This document shows positions 19,088 to 28,959 of a DNA stretch of 64,000 bases, one piece after another (the stretch's first letter is position 1; each line of letters opens with the position of its first letter). Below the pieces are notes generated by a model. It searched no databases. It saw only the letters and a program-made list of their open reading frames with translations, and was not told the origin of the DNA. Source of the DNA: Bombyx mori (Eukaryota > Arthropoda > Insecta > Lepidoptera > Bombycidae); assembly GCF_030269925.1 (NCBI RefSeq), contig NC_085117.1:13020731-13084730 (forward strand). The letters are read 5' to 3'. The position numbers and the translations under genes were made by a program.

Positions 19088-19260
19088 GTGTGCTTAGTGC
19101 GAGTTTTTCAAAGTTCTCGATAGCGTAATAGTTAACCCAATTTTGTATGCAGTTGGAACTGCGCCCCTAACGGCAAACGTAGGCAAACGATCCCATTCCA
19201 TACAAATATGAGTTAACTTTTACGCTATCGAGATCGTTAAAAAACTCGCACTAAGCACAC
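19088..19260. mobile_element. MITE-like element with about 49-bp inverted ends
   Basis: It starts GTGTGCTTAGTGCGAGTTTTT and ends with its reverse complement; the arms match for about 49 bp with only a few mismatches (CTCGATAGCGTAA on one side, TTACGCTATCGAG on the other). The 75-bp centre has no ORF. No clear target duplication is visible, so the superfamily is unknown. Confidence 0.8.
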
Positions 19261-19331
19261 TGGTATGTTTTATATAGTCATATTTAACGTTAAATTAAAA
19301 TCTACTCCGCTATAATACTCCTACTAAATCG

Positions 19332-19468
19332 TTACTATACTTGAGACCTTGGAACTTGTATCTCAAGGTGGATGGCGTATTTACGTTGTGGATGTCTATG
19401 GGCTCTAGTAACCACTTAACGCCAGGTGGGCTGTGAGCTCGTCCACCCATCTAAGCAATAAAAAAAAA
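19332..19468 (+). repeat. Bm1-like SINE 3' fragment
   Basis: ATCTCAAGGTGGATGGCG through CACCCATCTAAGCAATAAAA; 5' truncated. Confidence 0.85.
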
Positions 19469-19469
19469 T

Positions 19470-20315
19470 GCTATTGTGTTGTATGAATGAATGAATGTCG
19501 ATAATGAAATCACATAAATTATCATACGTATGACCCTTATGGATCCTGCATACATTTAAATCAAAAGGTCCCAGCATTTCGGCGATAGTCAAAGTTATGA
19601 TTATTTAAAAATTTTAATAACTGTTTTTAGAGTGGCATCTTGCACCTCCGTTGTTCTTTGGAGGGATCTACGTAATCTGTGAATAAACCTAGAAGTCCGA
19701 TGCTCGGCTGCAATCCTGGCATTCATTGCTCATGCCCATGAGCGACCATGATTACTTATCGTCAGTGGACCTTATGCCTAAAACACACAAAAAAAAACTC
19801 TAGCAATCAAACATACATATTATTATGTGATTTGTTTAAAAAATTAAAATGTATAAGGCATTTTGTCTCTTAAGTGATGATTACGAAAACCTAAAATTGA
19901 AACGTCACTCGTACAAAAAAGAAATTCAATCACTTGCCAAAAGACGATTTTTTATTGCCTCTATAGTCAGCTAAGCATCATCGTCACTCACAGACGTCAG
20001 CATTGCCATGGGCATAACGAACTCCCTGCCTACCACAAAATTGCGCTACATTTTCTTTGCTTTATCAAAGCAGTTTAGTGTGGTATAATTTAATGTAATT
20101 TTCCAAACGAATACTATGACAAAAACATACATAATGCATAATGAAATTGCTATACATTATCTATAATCCTGGTATTTGACGAAATGCTTGACATTCAAAA
20201 AAACTACACTATTAGTACTACATAATTAGTTTTCCCGAAAATCAAGCTCGAAGGTTTTAACTGAGATATGCCACAATAAAACCGTACCACAGCTGCTTCA
20301 CACAAAACAAAAAAA
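19470..20315. other. intergenic, AT-rich
   Basis: No gene. The segment 19945-20035 (TTTTTTATTGCCTCTATAG, then CAGCATTGCCATGGGCATAA) may be a very diverged copy of the LINE 3' end at 20318. Confidence 0.4.
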
Positions 20316-20317
20316 CA

Positions 20318-20479
20318 CTTTTTTTTTTTATTGCCCTTATAGGCAGACGAGCATACGGCCCACTGATGGTGAGTGGTTACCGTCGCCCATGGACTTCAGC
20401 AATGCCAGGGGCAGAGCCAAGCCGCTGCCTATCGCTTAATACTCTCCACAAGCCTCGTTTGAAGAAGGACATGTCATAG
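20318..20479 (-). mobile_element. older LINE, 3' half of a split copy
   Basis: This is the 3' end of a non-LTR element on the minus strand (T-run at the left, then TTGCCCTTATAGGCAGACGA, CCCATGGACTTCAGCAATG). Its sequence stops at GACATGTCATAG and continues exactly at 24426 (CGCTCGG...), so it was split by the LINE at 20480-24425. Other copies are at 36094, 48057 (-) and 60668. Confidence 0.85.
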
Positions 20480-20575
20480 GACTTTTTTCACATATGACTC
20501 TGTGGTCGGTCGAGTATAGACGTGTTATAGTGACTTTCGTATTTCTCAAAAAAAAAAAAAAAATTATAATAAGAA

Positions 20576-21406
20576 ATGGCTTCGTTACGCATTGAAGAAA
20601 CTGTTCGCGAGTTACACCAAATGGTCAGTGATTTGGTTACTAAAGTCGAGCGGTTAGAGCGTGTTATTTCTGAACAAAATACGATCATCAAAAATCAATG
20701 TGAGGTGCTGGCTATGACAACAAATACATCGGTTACTGTTGCCGATGACACAAGTACCCACAAAGATAGTGATATTTCTGTTCCTGCGTTAACAAATAAG
20801 CAGAAAGTACCGATTCGATTGGCTCGTACTCGGGCCGTGTCAGCAATCACAGCGATGGCATCTGGACGCAAGAAAGGGACAACGAGTGCGACAACAGTAT
20901 TTCCTACGTCTGCCGCACATTCCGTTTGCACTTTGCATGACAAGCCACTGGATCAACCTTCATCGGATGCCCCTGTTACCCATCACAACGTCACTAAAGC
21001 GCAACTATCGGTTTCATCCGGGACAGCTGAGGTTCAATCTGGAACACTCAATGAAAAGTGGGTTGAGGTTAAGTCGCGTCGTTCCCGAGGTCCACCAGCT
21101 AATGTACTCAAAGGAACGGCCACGCCCGGAACTATGACCATCGAGGCTGCTGAGAGATGGAAGTATTTACACCTTTATTTTGTTAAGGAGGGAACTACCG
21201 ATGACATCATTCGCGATCACCTTACGCAGATTTGTAAACAAGATGTATGTATAGTCGAGTCACTAAAACCTCGCGGTAAATACGCCTCTTTCAAAATAAG
21301 CGTTCCCGTTAAAATGGAGGGTTTGGTTATGTCTTCGGCAAATTGGCCAGAGGATATTTGCATTAAGCCATGGCGGCGGGGATTTCGTAAGCCCAGCGAC
21401 ATTTAA
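20576..21406 (+). CDS. LINE ORF1 protein
   Basis: 276 residues. Residues 4-45 form a likely coiled coil (heptad-like ETVRELHQMVSDL, VERLERVI), which would serve trimerisation of the RNA-binding protein. A basic, Ser/Thr-rich middle follows. The C-terminal domain (about 195-276: RWKYLHLYFVKEG, DIIRDHLTQI, YASFKISVP) resembles the RRM-like or ORF1 C-terminal fold of CR1-type elements. No CCHC zinc knuckle is visible. ORF2 overlaps its end in the +1 frame. Confidence 0.8.
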   Translation: MASLRIEETVRELHQMVSDLVTKVERLERVISEQNTIIKNQCEVLAMTTNTSVTVADDTSTHKDSDISVPALTNKQKVPIRLARTRAVSAITAMASGRKKGTTSATTVFPTSAAHSVCTLHDKPLDQPSSDAPVTHHNVTKAQLSVSSGTAEVQSGTLNEKWVEVKSRRSRGPPANVLKGTATPGTMTIEAAERWKYLHLYFVKEGTTDDIIRDHLTQICKQDVCIVESLKPRGKYASFKISVPVKMEGLVMSSANWPEDICIKPWRRGFRKPSDI

Positions 21407-21437
21407 AAATACAAAAAATATTGGTAAACCGTTTTCA

Positions 21438-24350
21438 GTGTATATTTTATATCAAAATGTACGCGGTCTTAGATCTAAGTTAAGTTTATTTAAAAAATCA
21501 CTTTTGAATACGAATGCACATTTGATAGCTGTTACCGAGACATTTCTTGTTAGTTCGGTATATGATGGAGAGCTGTTCCCTAGGGGATATACTGTCTATC
21601 GACAGGATCGTGCTAACGATGCAGGCGCGGGTGGCGTCTTGCTCGCTGTTCGCGACACTTTCTCCTCACGCCGTATTACTAATATTGATGGTCTCACGGC
21701 GGCGCAGGAGGTTTTATTTGTATTAATAACTTATAAAAATATTAAGTTTCTCTGTTGTGTAGTATACTTACCGCCTAATTATAATAATATGGAGTATATA
21801 CATGTGTTACAAACCATCGAAAATGCTATTTGTAAACTTGCACCGGTGGAAGTAGTTGTTATTGGTGATTTCAATTTAAATTCTGTGTCTACCTATGTAC
21901 GCGAGCAATTCGAATATTTCTTAAATTTTTGTAAATTAACGCAATTTAATACTATTCCAAATCATCATGGAGGTATCTTGGATTTCGTTTTGAGTGGACT
22001 ACACAGAGAGCGTGTCTGTGTTGTGAGGGGAATCGGTGCTCTCGTGCCGGAGGACTGCTATCATCCTACGCTTGAAGTATCCGTGCGATGGCCTAGCAGG
22101 CGGAGCTGTGTCGGCGCCGGCATGCCCTCCCTCCCTCTATCATCCGATCCAGCCTACGTACTGGATCGCGGCTTCCAATGGAATTTTCGTAAAGCTGATA
22201 TTAATGTACTATATGCATCTTTTGCTGAGATTGATTGGAGTGACATTGTTTCTGAGACGGATGTCAACATCGCTCTTAATACATTTTATAACAAATTATA
22301 CTCTATAATCGACTACTGTGTGCCGACCAAACGTTGTATAGTAACAAATCAAACCAATAAATACCCAACTTGGTTTACTTCCGAAATAATACAAAACTTA
22401 AGATTCAAACATTTTAACCACAAAAGGTACAAAGCTGAGGGAAAAGAAGTAAATTTAGAATTGTTTAAATATTATAGGAGTAGAATAAAATATCTGATGG
22501 AGACAGCGTATAAAAAATATTTGTTGAGTATAGAGAGAGACATCGGTGATAATCCAAAAATATTTTGGAAGTTTATTAAAGATAAGAGACAAAGTAGGCA
22601 TAATTGTAATAAATATTATGATTACTTGGGAAAACCTGTGGAAGGACAATACGCGGCAGATGCATTTGCAACTTACTTCAGTTCAGTTTTCTTAGCCGAT
22701 GAACCCAAATTAGATCCAACTGAGGCCCAGCATAGTGCAGCAATAACATCACAGTTTTGTTCCAGTGCTCGAGTAGCTTTATTGACTGTAGATAATTCCG
22801 ACCTGCGCTGTGCTGTGAAGCGCATTAAGCCGTTCTCCGCATCAGGTCCAGATCGTATCCCTTCCTTTTTGGCTAAGGATTGTATAAGTGTGCTTAGTGT
22901 ACCACTACTACATATTTATAATCTCTCACTCCAAATGTCCACATATCCATCTACGTGGAAGCACACTAGAGTAACTCCGGTCTTCAAGGGTGGTGACCGC
23001 ACAGATGTGAAAAACTATCGACCCATCGCAGTGTTATCAGTATTTGCAAAGATATTTGAGTCCATTATTAATAAACATGTTAGTGCGCAGATCCGGAACC
23101 AATTGACTGACAGTCAACATGGTTTTCGAGCTGGTAGATCTACGGCAACTAACCATATTAATTTCGTCAACTATGTTGCTGCTGAAATGGATGCAGGGAA
23201 ACAAGTCGACGCTGTATACTTAGACTTTGAAAAAGCCTTCGACCGTGTCGATAATGACGTACTGTTGATGAAATTTGCTTCATTCGGATTTACCCCAAAA
23301 CTCCTCAAATTATTTTCTTCTTATCTCTCTGATAGGTCTCAGCATGTTGAGTTAGCGGGTTTCAAATCTAAAACTTATTTTACAAGATCAGGGGTCAGTC
23401 AGGGTAGTACGCTTGGTCCCACTCAGTTTTTAATCATGATAAATGATCTATCTTCTATTCTCAGTGAGAGGACCAAGTGTCTTATGTTTGCGGACGATCT
23501 TAAGCTGTACGTTGGGGTCGGGTGTGATGCTGAGCACCATGCTTTGCAACGCGACATTACTCGGGTTGCAGAATGGGGAGAGCGTAACCGCTTGCATTTT
23601 AATACTAATAAATGCAAGGTCGTTGCTTACAGCCGGTCACGGTCGCCCGTGTTGTTTCCATACCATTTATCTGGAGTCATTTTGAATCATGTGGCAGTTA
23701 TACGTGACCTGGGAGTTATTTTCGATTCCAAGCTAACGTTTAAAGATCACATACAAAATATATGTAAAAGGGGTAGTGGTCTGCTCGGGTTCATAATTCG
23801 TCAGACGCACGACTTTGTAGGCCATCGTGTGATTGTTATGCTATACGATGCCTATTTGCGAAGTAGTCTTGAATATAACGCACTCGTGTGGGATCCTCGC
23901 GAAGCAGTTCAAAAGCTAATGCTGGAAAAACTACATAAAAAATTTTGCAGGTTCCTATTCAAGAAAATGTATGGATACTATCCGTTCTTGTATCCATCAC
24001 TTTATGTGACTGGTATGGTCGGATTAGATACTCTTGAGCTCAGACGGAAGATGACTCTTATGGTGCATTATTATCAGCTATTGCATAACAAAATTGATAA
24101 CTCCACTGCACTGGAATCAGTGTCGTTATATGTGCCTGATGGCTACATGCGCGGATGTATGTGTGGAGGGGTGCGTCGCCAGCGGCAGCTTCTTAGTACT
24201 ATGCACGCGCGTACGCAGCACACCGCTAACTCCCCGACGCATCGTGCTGTCTCGTTACTCAATGGCTTGCTAGCCTATGCTCCGGAAATGGATATATTCC
24301 ATGATGGTTTGCAGCGATTTATTGTTGTTGTTAGAAATTACTTAAGCTAA
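21438..24350 (+). CDS. LINE ORF2: endonuclease and reverse transcriptase
   Basis: About 970 residues counted from the GTG at 21438. The endonuclease domain runs from residue 1 to about 215, with Q6-N7, E34 (TETF), D144/N146 (GDFNLN), D182 and H209 as candidate active-site residues. The reverse transcriptase spans about 440-760, with D596 in YLDFEKAFD, GVSQGS at 652-657 and FADD at 684-687 (the family's YADD box with Phe). There is no ATG near the start: the frame is open back into ORF1 and the first Met is after the conserved endonuclease start. Translation therefore probably depends on frameshifting or reinitiation. It would nick target DNA and copy the element's RNA. Confidence 0.85.
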   Translation: MYILYQNVRGLRSKLSLFKKSLLNTNAHLIAVTETFLVSSVYDGELFPRGYTVYRQDRANDAGAGGVLLAVRDTFSSRRITNIDGLTAAQEVLFVLITYKNIKFLCCVVYLPPNYNNMEYIHVLQTIENAICKLAPVEVVVIGDFNLNSVSTYVREQFEYFLNFCKLTQFNTIPNHHGGILDFVLSGLHRERVCVVRGIGALVPEDCYHPTLEVSVRWPSRRSCVGAGMPSLPLSSDPAYVLDRGFQWNFRKADINVLYASFAEIDWSDIVSETDVNIALNTFYNKLYSIIDYCVPTKRCIVTNQTNKYPTWFTSEIIQNLRFKHFNHKRYKAEGKEVNLELFKYYRSRIKYLMETAYKKYLLSIERDIGDNPKIFWKFIKDKRQSRHNCNKYYDYLGKPVEGQYAADAFATYFSSVFLADEPKLDPTEAQHSAAITSQFCSSARVALLTVDNSDLRCAVKRIKPFSASGPDRIPSFLAKDCISVLSVPLLHIYNLSLQMSTYPSTWKHTRVTPVFKGGDRTDVKNYRPIAVLSVFAKIFESIINKHVSAQIRNQLTDSQHGFRAGRSTATNHINFVNYVAAEMDAGKQVDAVYLDFEKAFDRVDNDVLLMKFASFGFTPKLLKLFSSYLSDRSQHVELAGFKSKTYFTRSGVSQGSTLGPTQFLIMINDLSSILSERTKCLMFADDLKLYVGVGCDAEHHALQRDITRVAEWGERNRLHFNTNKCKVVAYSRSRSPVLFPYHLSGVILNHVAVIRDLGVIFDSKLTFKDHIQNICKRGSGLLGFIIRQTHDFVGHRVIVMLYDAYLRSSLEYNALVWDPREAVQKLMLEKLHKKFCRFLFKKMYGYYPFLYPSLYVTGMVGLDTLELRRKMTLMVHYYQLLHNKIDNSTALESVSLYVPDGYMRGCMCGGVRRQRQLLSTMHARTQHTANSPTHRAVSLLNGLLAYAPEMDIFHDGLQRFIVVVRNYLS

Positions 24351-24425
24351 TTATTAATACCTTACAAATGTTTTGGTTTATACTGTTAATTTGTAAGTAG
24401 ACTAATTAAATAAATAAATAAATAG

Positions 24426-24720
24426 CGCTCGGAAAACACCGTGGAGGGCAGCTCATTCCATAGCCGGATGGTACGTGGCAAAAAAGACCTCTGGGAACGC
24501 ACTGTGGATGACCGCAATGGCTCCAGGTAGTATGAATGAACTCTACTCCAGTGGCGGGCGGGGCGATGGTAAAAGCGAGATGACGGTATCATCTCGAACA
24601 ATTCCACAGAGCAATCCTCATGGAACATACGGTACAAAATACAGAGGGAACCGAAGTCCCTCCGCAGACCCAGAGGTTCCAAACGATCCGTGAGAATGCA
24701 TGCAAAAAATTTTTTACTAT
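24426..24720 (-). mobile_element. older LINE, 5' part of the split copy
   Basis: Continues the element at 20318. The minus-strand frame reads RRDFGSLCILYRMFHEDCS, then RSFLPRTIRLWNELPSTVF, the C-terminal end of a non-LTR ORF2. The frame is 5' truncated near 24720; beyond that the open frame to 24943 has no family resemblance. Confidence 0.85.
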
Positions 24721-25094
24721 ACAACAACTCCTGCTTGTTTATCACATTATATCTTATTATTGAGAATCGTGATTCCCCAGAAAGAAAAATCGAACCTCCA
24801 TTAGAAAATATTGGCCGAGAGTGCAATTTTTTTTTCATAATAAAATATGAACGGACAGATTTGGGATAAATTGCGATTTGTGCCGAAAATATAATTGTAT
24901 TGCAACTACTTGTTTCTTTGCTACCGAATCTAACCGTTAACAAGGCTTATTATAGGCTAGCACGGGAAGACACTGCATATTCCTGCCCTAATACCACAAG
25001 CAATCTGAAGGGTGGGACAGCCGTTATAAAATACAATTAGGACTTCGAAGTCGAATTTTAAAGTGGATGCAATAATCATGTTGTGATATAATTT
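24721..25094. other. intergenic, with a SINE scrap
   Basis: AT-rich. CTGAAGGGTGGGACAGCCGTT near 25002-25023 is a small piece of the Bm1-like SINE body. Confidence 0.45.
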
Positions 25095-25365
25095 TCGGTA
25101 ATCACTCCGGTCATCGTTCTCGTCGAACCCGTCACTTGCAACGAAGGGCTCGGCGAGTAAATTGACCCACAGACACAGCCCACTGAGTTTCTCGCCGGAT
25201 CTTCTCAGTGGATCGCGTTTCCGATCCGGTGGTAGATTCTGCGAAGCACGCCTCTTGCTAGGGTTCGTATTAGCAACATCGTCAGGTTTGAGCCCTGTGA
25301 ACTCACCTACTAGACCAGCGACGCTGACATGGTCTCTAGACCAACAGCTTAGGTAAGAAAAAAAA
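25095..25365 (-). repeat. dispersed repeat B copy
   Basis: Minus orientation, well preserved: GCCCACTGAGTTTCTCGCC, GGATCTTCTCAGTGGATCG and GGTGGTAGATTCTGCGAAGC. The purine-rich tail lies at 25355-25378. Confidence 0.75.
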
Positions 25366-25369
25366 GAAA

Positions 25370-26070
25370 AAGAAAGATAACCACTTTACAACGTCTAAGC
25401 CCTGAAGCTCGTTCAACCATAAAAGCAATAAATATAAATTATTTAAGCGGGTATTCATTAGTGGGTACAGGTAAGCGACCCCGATCACCTCTAGCTACTG
25501 CCAAAGTATAAATATCTTGTCCTCAAAATACCCTCACATAATACTAATTCTTTTTGTCTACGTGCCTCGAAAATTTCACCCTAATGCCATTAAAGATAAG
25601 GCACATTGTTGAAGATCCCGTAAAAATACTCATTAGCGTGAAACGTAAGTCCAATACGTGTAATATTATAATAGTGTGCCTAACAAAAATTGATTACAAA
25701 ATGAAGTTGACAGGTTACTGTACTGATAATAAAACGTATCGTAAGCCCGCACGGTAAGGTACCAACCATCTTGCATAATTTTGACACTAAGTTGCCACGC
25801 GTTAAAGTACACGGTGTCTCAAAAGATATTATATTTTTTGAATCGATAAAAACAATAAGATGTCTGTAAAAAGCTTTATTAATTATTATACCTTATTTGG
25901 GAATTTATTACAGTATTTGGGAATTTATTTCTTAAAAATAAAATCGTCCAAATGTATGTGGGAGATGGAATCAACATTGCGATGTGTAATTAATTAACAT
26001 CAGGCCGATCGTCAGCTCATTTATGCAATTAAAAAACTTGACATTATAGCTTTTGAAGCGATAAAGGAAC
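25370..26070. other. intergenic, nothing seen
   Basis: AT-rich. The frame at 25554-25757 has no recognisable feature. The phrase TTATTTGGGAATTTATT is partly duplicated near 25890-25935. Confidence 0.4.
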
Positions 26071-26073
26071 GTG

Positions 26074-26362
26074 CAATAAAAATAAAAACCCGCAAAATTA
26101 TAATTTGCGTAATTACTGGTGGTAGGACCTCTTGTGAGTCCGCACGGGTAGGTACCACCGCCCCGCCTATTTCCGCCGTGAAGCAGTAATGCGTTTCGGT
26201 TTGAAGGGTGGGGCAGCCGTTGTGACTATACTGAGACCTTAGAACTAGTATCTCAAGGTGTGTGGCGCATTTACGTTGTAGATGTCTATGGGCTCCAGTA
26301 ACCACTTAACACCAGGTGGGCTGTGAGCTCGTCCACACAACTAAGCAATAAAAAAAAAAAAA
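26074..26362 (+). repeat. Bm1-like SINE, 5' truncated
   Basis: Starts at the AAAATAAAAACCCGCAAA part and runs to CTAAGCAATAAAAAA. Well preserved. Confidence 0.88.
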
Positions 26363-26747
26363 CCCCATTATTTATAACCATCTTGAAACTAAAAGTGAAA
26401 TGAAATCGCAAATCATCCAGCGAAAGATAATGCTGCCTCACTGTGAATCGTATTTGATTAATACGAAATTAGATTACAGTAATGAAATTCATCGCGGCAG
26501 CACATTAAGCAATGCTTACGAATTCTTATGTATGTCACTAGAAATTTGTTAGACTGCGTATCTATTAAAATCCTCTTTACATTCACGTTAAACGAAATTA
26601 CGTAATGTGTCTTGAAATTTCTCGATTAATTGGAACATAAAATAGTAAATAAATAAGACATTCTAACGACGACAACTGTCGGCAAAAAATTTTAGTTGGT
26701 CATTTTTTTTCCTGTAATTATTGTACTTATTGTCAGTGGTGTTTGAA

Positions 26748-27160
26748 GTCGTCGTGGCCTAAAGGATAAGACGTCCGGTGCATTTGCATCTAGCGATGCA
26801 ACGGTGTTCGAATCCCGTAGGCTGGTACCAATTTTTCTAATGAAATACGTACTTAACAAATAAATGTTAACGATTTACTTCCACGGTCAAGGAATAACAT
26901 CGTGTAATAAAAATCAAAGCCACAAAATTATAATTTGCGTAATTACTGGTGGTAGGACCTGTTGTGAGTCCGCACGGGTAGGTACCACCGCCCCGTCTAT
27001 TTCTGCCGTGAAGCAGTAATGCGTTTCGGTTTGAGACTTTAGAACTTATATCTAAGGTGGGTGGCGCATTTACGTTGTAGATGTCTATGGGCTCCAGTAA
27101 CGACTTAACACCAGGAGGGCTGTGAGCTTGTCCGTCCATCTAAACAATAAAAAAATAAAA
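26748..27160 (+). repeat. Bm1-like SINE, full length with internal deletion
   Basis: The head is GTCGTCGTGGCCTAAAGGAT with box B GTGTTCGAATCCC, which is the clearest tRNA-like promoter in the window. The middle lacks about 30 bp around the usual GGGGCAGCCGTT. The A-rich tail is at 27145-27160. Confidence 0.9.
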
Positions 27161-27292
27161 GGGACTTTGGCAATTATAAATAAGACTGGAAAATCTGGGT
27201 CGTAATCAATAGCCATTTCGAAGAAATCACATACCTGAATCAGTTAATAATCATTGGACAGACCAATAATCTTATACCTTTAAACGAGCAAT

Positions 27293-27570
27293 TCTTGTAT
27301 ATATGTAATCTGAATCTCGGAAACGGCTCCAACTATTTTCATAAAATTTAGTATACAGGGGATTTCGGGGGCGATAAATCGATCTAGCTACGATTTATTT
27401 TCAGAAAATGTTGTTTTATTCGTGTTTTCAATAATGAGCTTTATCGACAATCAACTTTATGGCTCTTACCCACTTCTATTGGCGAATAGTAATACTATTT
27501 TTACTGCTTTAAAGATACAGCAAGATGGCGTTATAAAAAAAAAGCCGAGCAAAGCTCGGTCATCATCTAG
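27293..27570 (+). mobile_element. Helitron-like non-autonomous element
   Basis: The 3' end has the textbook form: hairpin CCGAGC-AAA-GCTCGG (27545-27559), then CTAG at 27567-27570, followed by T. The 5' end is taken as TC at 27293 after AT. The body includes CGGAAACGGCTCCAAC and GGGGGCGATAAATCGATC, phrases common in lepidopteran repeats. No ORF. Confidence 0.65.
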
Positions 27571-27790
27571 TAGTTAATTAATTTACTACTTCAAAGTAAT
27601 TCTAACCATACAAGATCAAATCAATTTACGATTTTAAACAACCGTTCGATAGTTCCAAATTGTCACCGAAAGAAACAAATATAATTTACACACATTATTA
27701 ATTCCAGTTCTAGGAACCTTAACAACGGTCATACATTATACATTATAAACAAAGAACTGAATTCCCCAACAAGTGAACTATAAAACATGC

Positions 27791-27933
27791 AAAAGTAGTT
27801 TCATGGTCAAATATATATTCCGACGACATCGACTTATTTAATCGGTTTAGCACAAGATGCAATTACGTATAAAAGCGACATCGTCCACATCTGTGCATCA
27901 GTTGTTGAGAATTACACACGCAACACAGACCAC
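27791..27933 (+). promoter_or_regulatory. promoter region of the 27941 gene
   Basis: Upstream element AAAAGTAGTTTCATGGTCAA (27791-27810), TATAAAA 27868-27874, GCATCAGTTG with TCAGT 27898-27902, leader AACACAGACCAC 27922-27933. Confidence 0.7.
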
Positions 27934-27940
27934 TTACAGA

Positions 27941-28354
27941 ATGATGAAGCTGGTGGTGTTGTCCTGCATGTTGGCGGCCGTATATGGCGGACCCGTGGCG
28001 CCCATCACCTACACTGCACCGCCTGCATACATCGCACCGTTGATCGCGCTTTTCGGCAACTACAGAGGGCCGCTGTCCCTTGCCCCCGGCCAGCCCGCCA
28101 ACGTCCTCGGCGCCGACGGCAGGCCCCTCGACACTCTCGACGTTAACTTGGACCGCGCGGCGCACTACACCAGCAAAGCTCTCGGCGTCCACCTGTTGAA
28201 GAAGCGCTCTGCCGTCATCGCACCCATCAGCACTGTCGCCGTCGCACACTCACCACTGATCACCCCGGTCGCTCACATCGCCTACAGCGCTCCCCTCGCT
28301 ACTGCCCACTATGCGCCTCTAACCTACGCTGCTCGCCCCATTGTGCACTGGTAG
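27941..28354 (+). CDS. cuticular protein, PLDT-module type, short form copy 2
   Basis: A 137-residue paralogue of the gene at 18567. It shares the signal peptide MMKLVVLSCMLAAVYG, the PGQPANVLGAD...GRPLDTLDV module, HLLKKR-S at 87-90 and a C-terminal VHW. Differences cluster in residues 18-40 (for example APPAYIAPLIALFGN) plus Glu to Asp in the module and Gly to Arg near the end. Identity begins at the initiator and stops at the stop codon; the 3' flanks differ. AATAAA is at 28383-28388. The region between the two copies holds the young LINE at 20480. Confidence 0.85.
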   Translation: MMKLVVLSCMLAAVYGGPVAPITYTAPPAYIAPLIALFGNYRGPLSLAPGQPANVLGADGRPLDTLDVNLDRAAHYTSKALGVHLLKKRSAVIAPISTVAVAHSPLITPVAHIAYSAPLATAHYAPLTYAARPIVHW

Positions 28355-28399
28355 AAACAAGCGTATATTGTCCACAATTGCAAATAAATAATTCACGCA

Positions 28400-28955
28400 A
28401 GGCCGCATTCTTTTAATATTTTCCCCGTAAAATGCTAGTCTTTTCACAAAGTAAACAAAAATTTATGTAAAGGAAATGTACCTAACAAATCTTGCAAGAA
28501 GATGCAACGTGGTATTAAAACCAAACTTGCAAAATTTTAAATGTTTACTATAACTGCTAAGTCCTGTCCTGAATAATCCTGAATATCTCTGCCGCGAAAC
28601 AGTCATTCATGTTCATGTATTGGAACTACTACATTGTCGGATCAATGAACACATACACTTACTAAAACGTCAAATTTATGCTTGGCTTGGTAAATGATAG
28701 ATTTTTTTCACGTATATCTATTTGATTTACATAATTCTACTTTACGAATCTAGAAAGATAATTTTACATCCCGTACAACAAGCACAAGCTTCAACATCCT
28801 TTTGAAAAAAATGTTTGAAATAAATACAAATTTAGTATTTGTCTTGGGTTTGGCTTTTCTATAATTATTTTTAAGATCATATTCCATGTCTATAAGACTA
28901 AATACAGGATTAAAAAACCATTAGAGATAAACTTATGTATAACAACTGAATTTCT
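28400..28955. other. intergenic, nothing seen
   Basis: AT-rich, no gene-like feature. Confidence 0.4.
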
Positions 28956-28959
28956 GAAG

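Larger units (their letters stand above)
20480..24425 (+). mobile_element. apparently full-length CR1-like LINE with two open ORFs
   Basis: About 3.9 kb. The 5' UTR is about 96 bp (20480-20575), ORF1 is 20576-21406, ORF2 21438-24350, and the 3' UTR of about 70 bp ends in four AAAT units. It sits inside an older minus-strand LINE whose halves join perfectly across it. A short ATAG at both junctions (20476-20479 and 24422-24425) may be the target duplication. Both ORFs are open without stops, so the copy is young. Assignment to the CR1/Jockey group rests on the endonuclease start (ILYQNVRGLRSK) and RT motifs and needs a phylogeny. Confidence 0.85.

Noticed and set aside
26748..26830. tRNA gene
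   Set aside because: Box A and box B are present but no complete cloverleaf, and the sequence continues into a SINE body with an A-rich tail shared by many copies.
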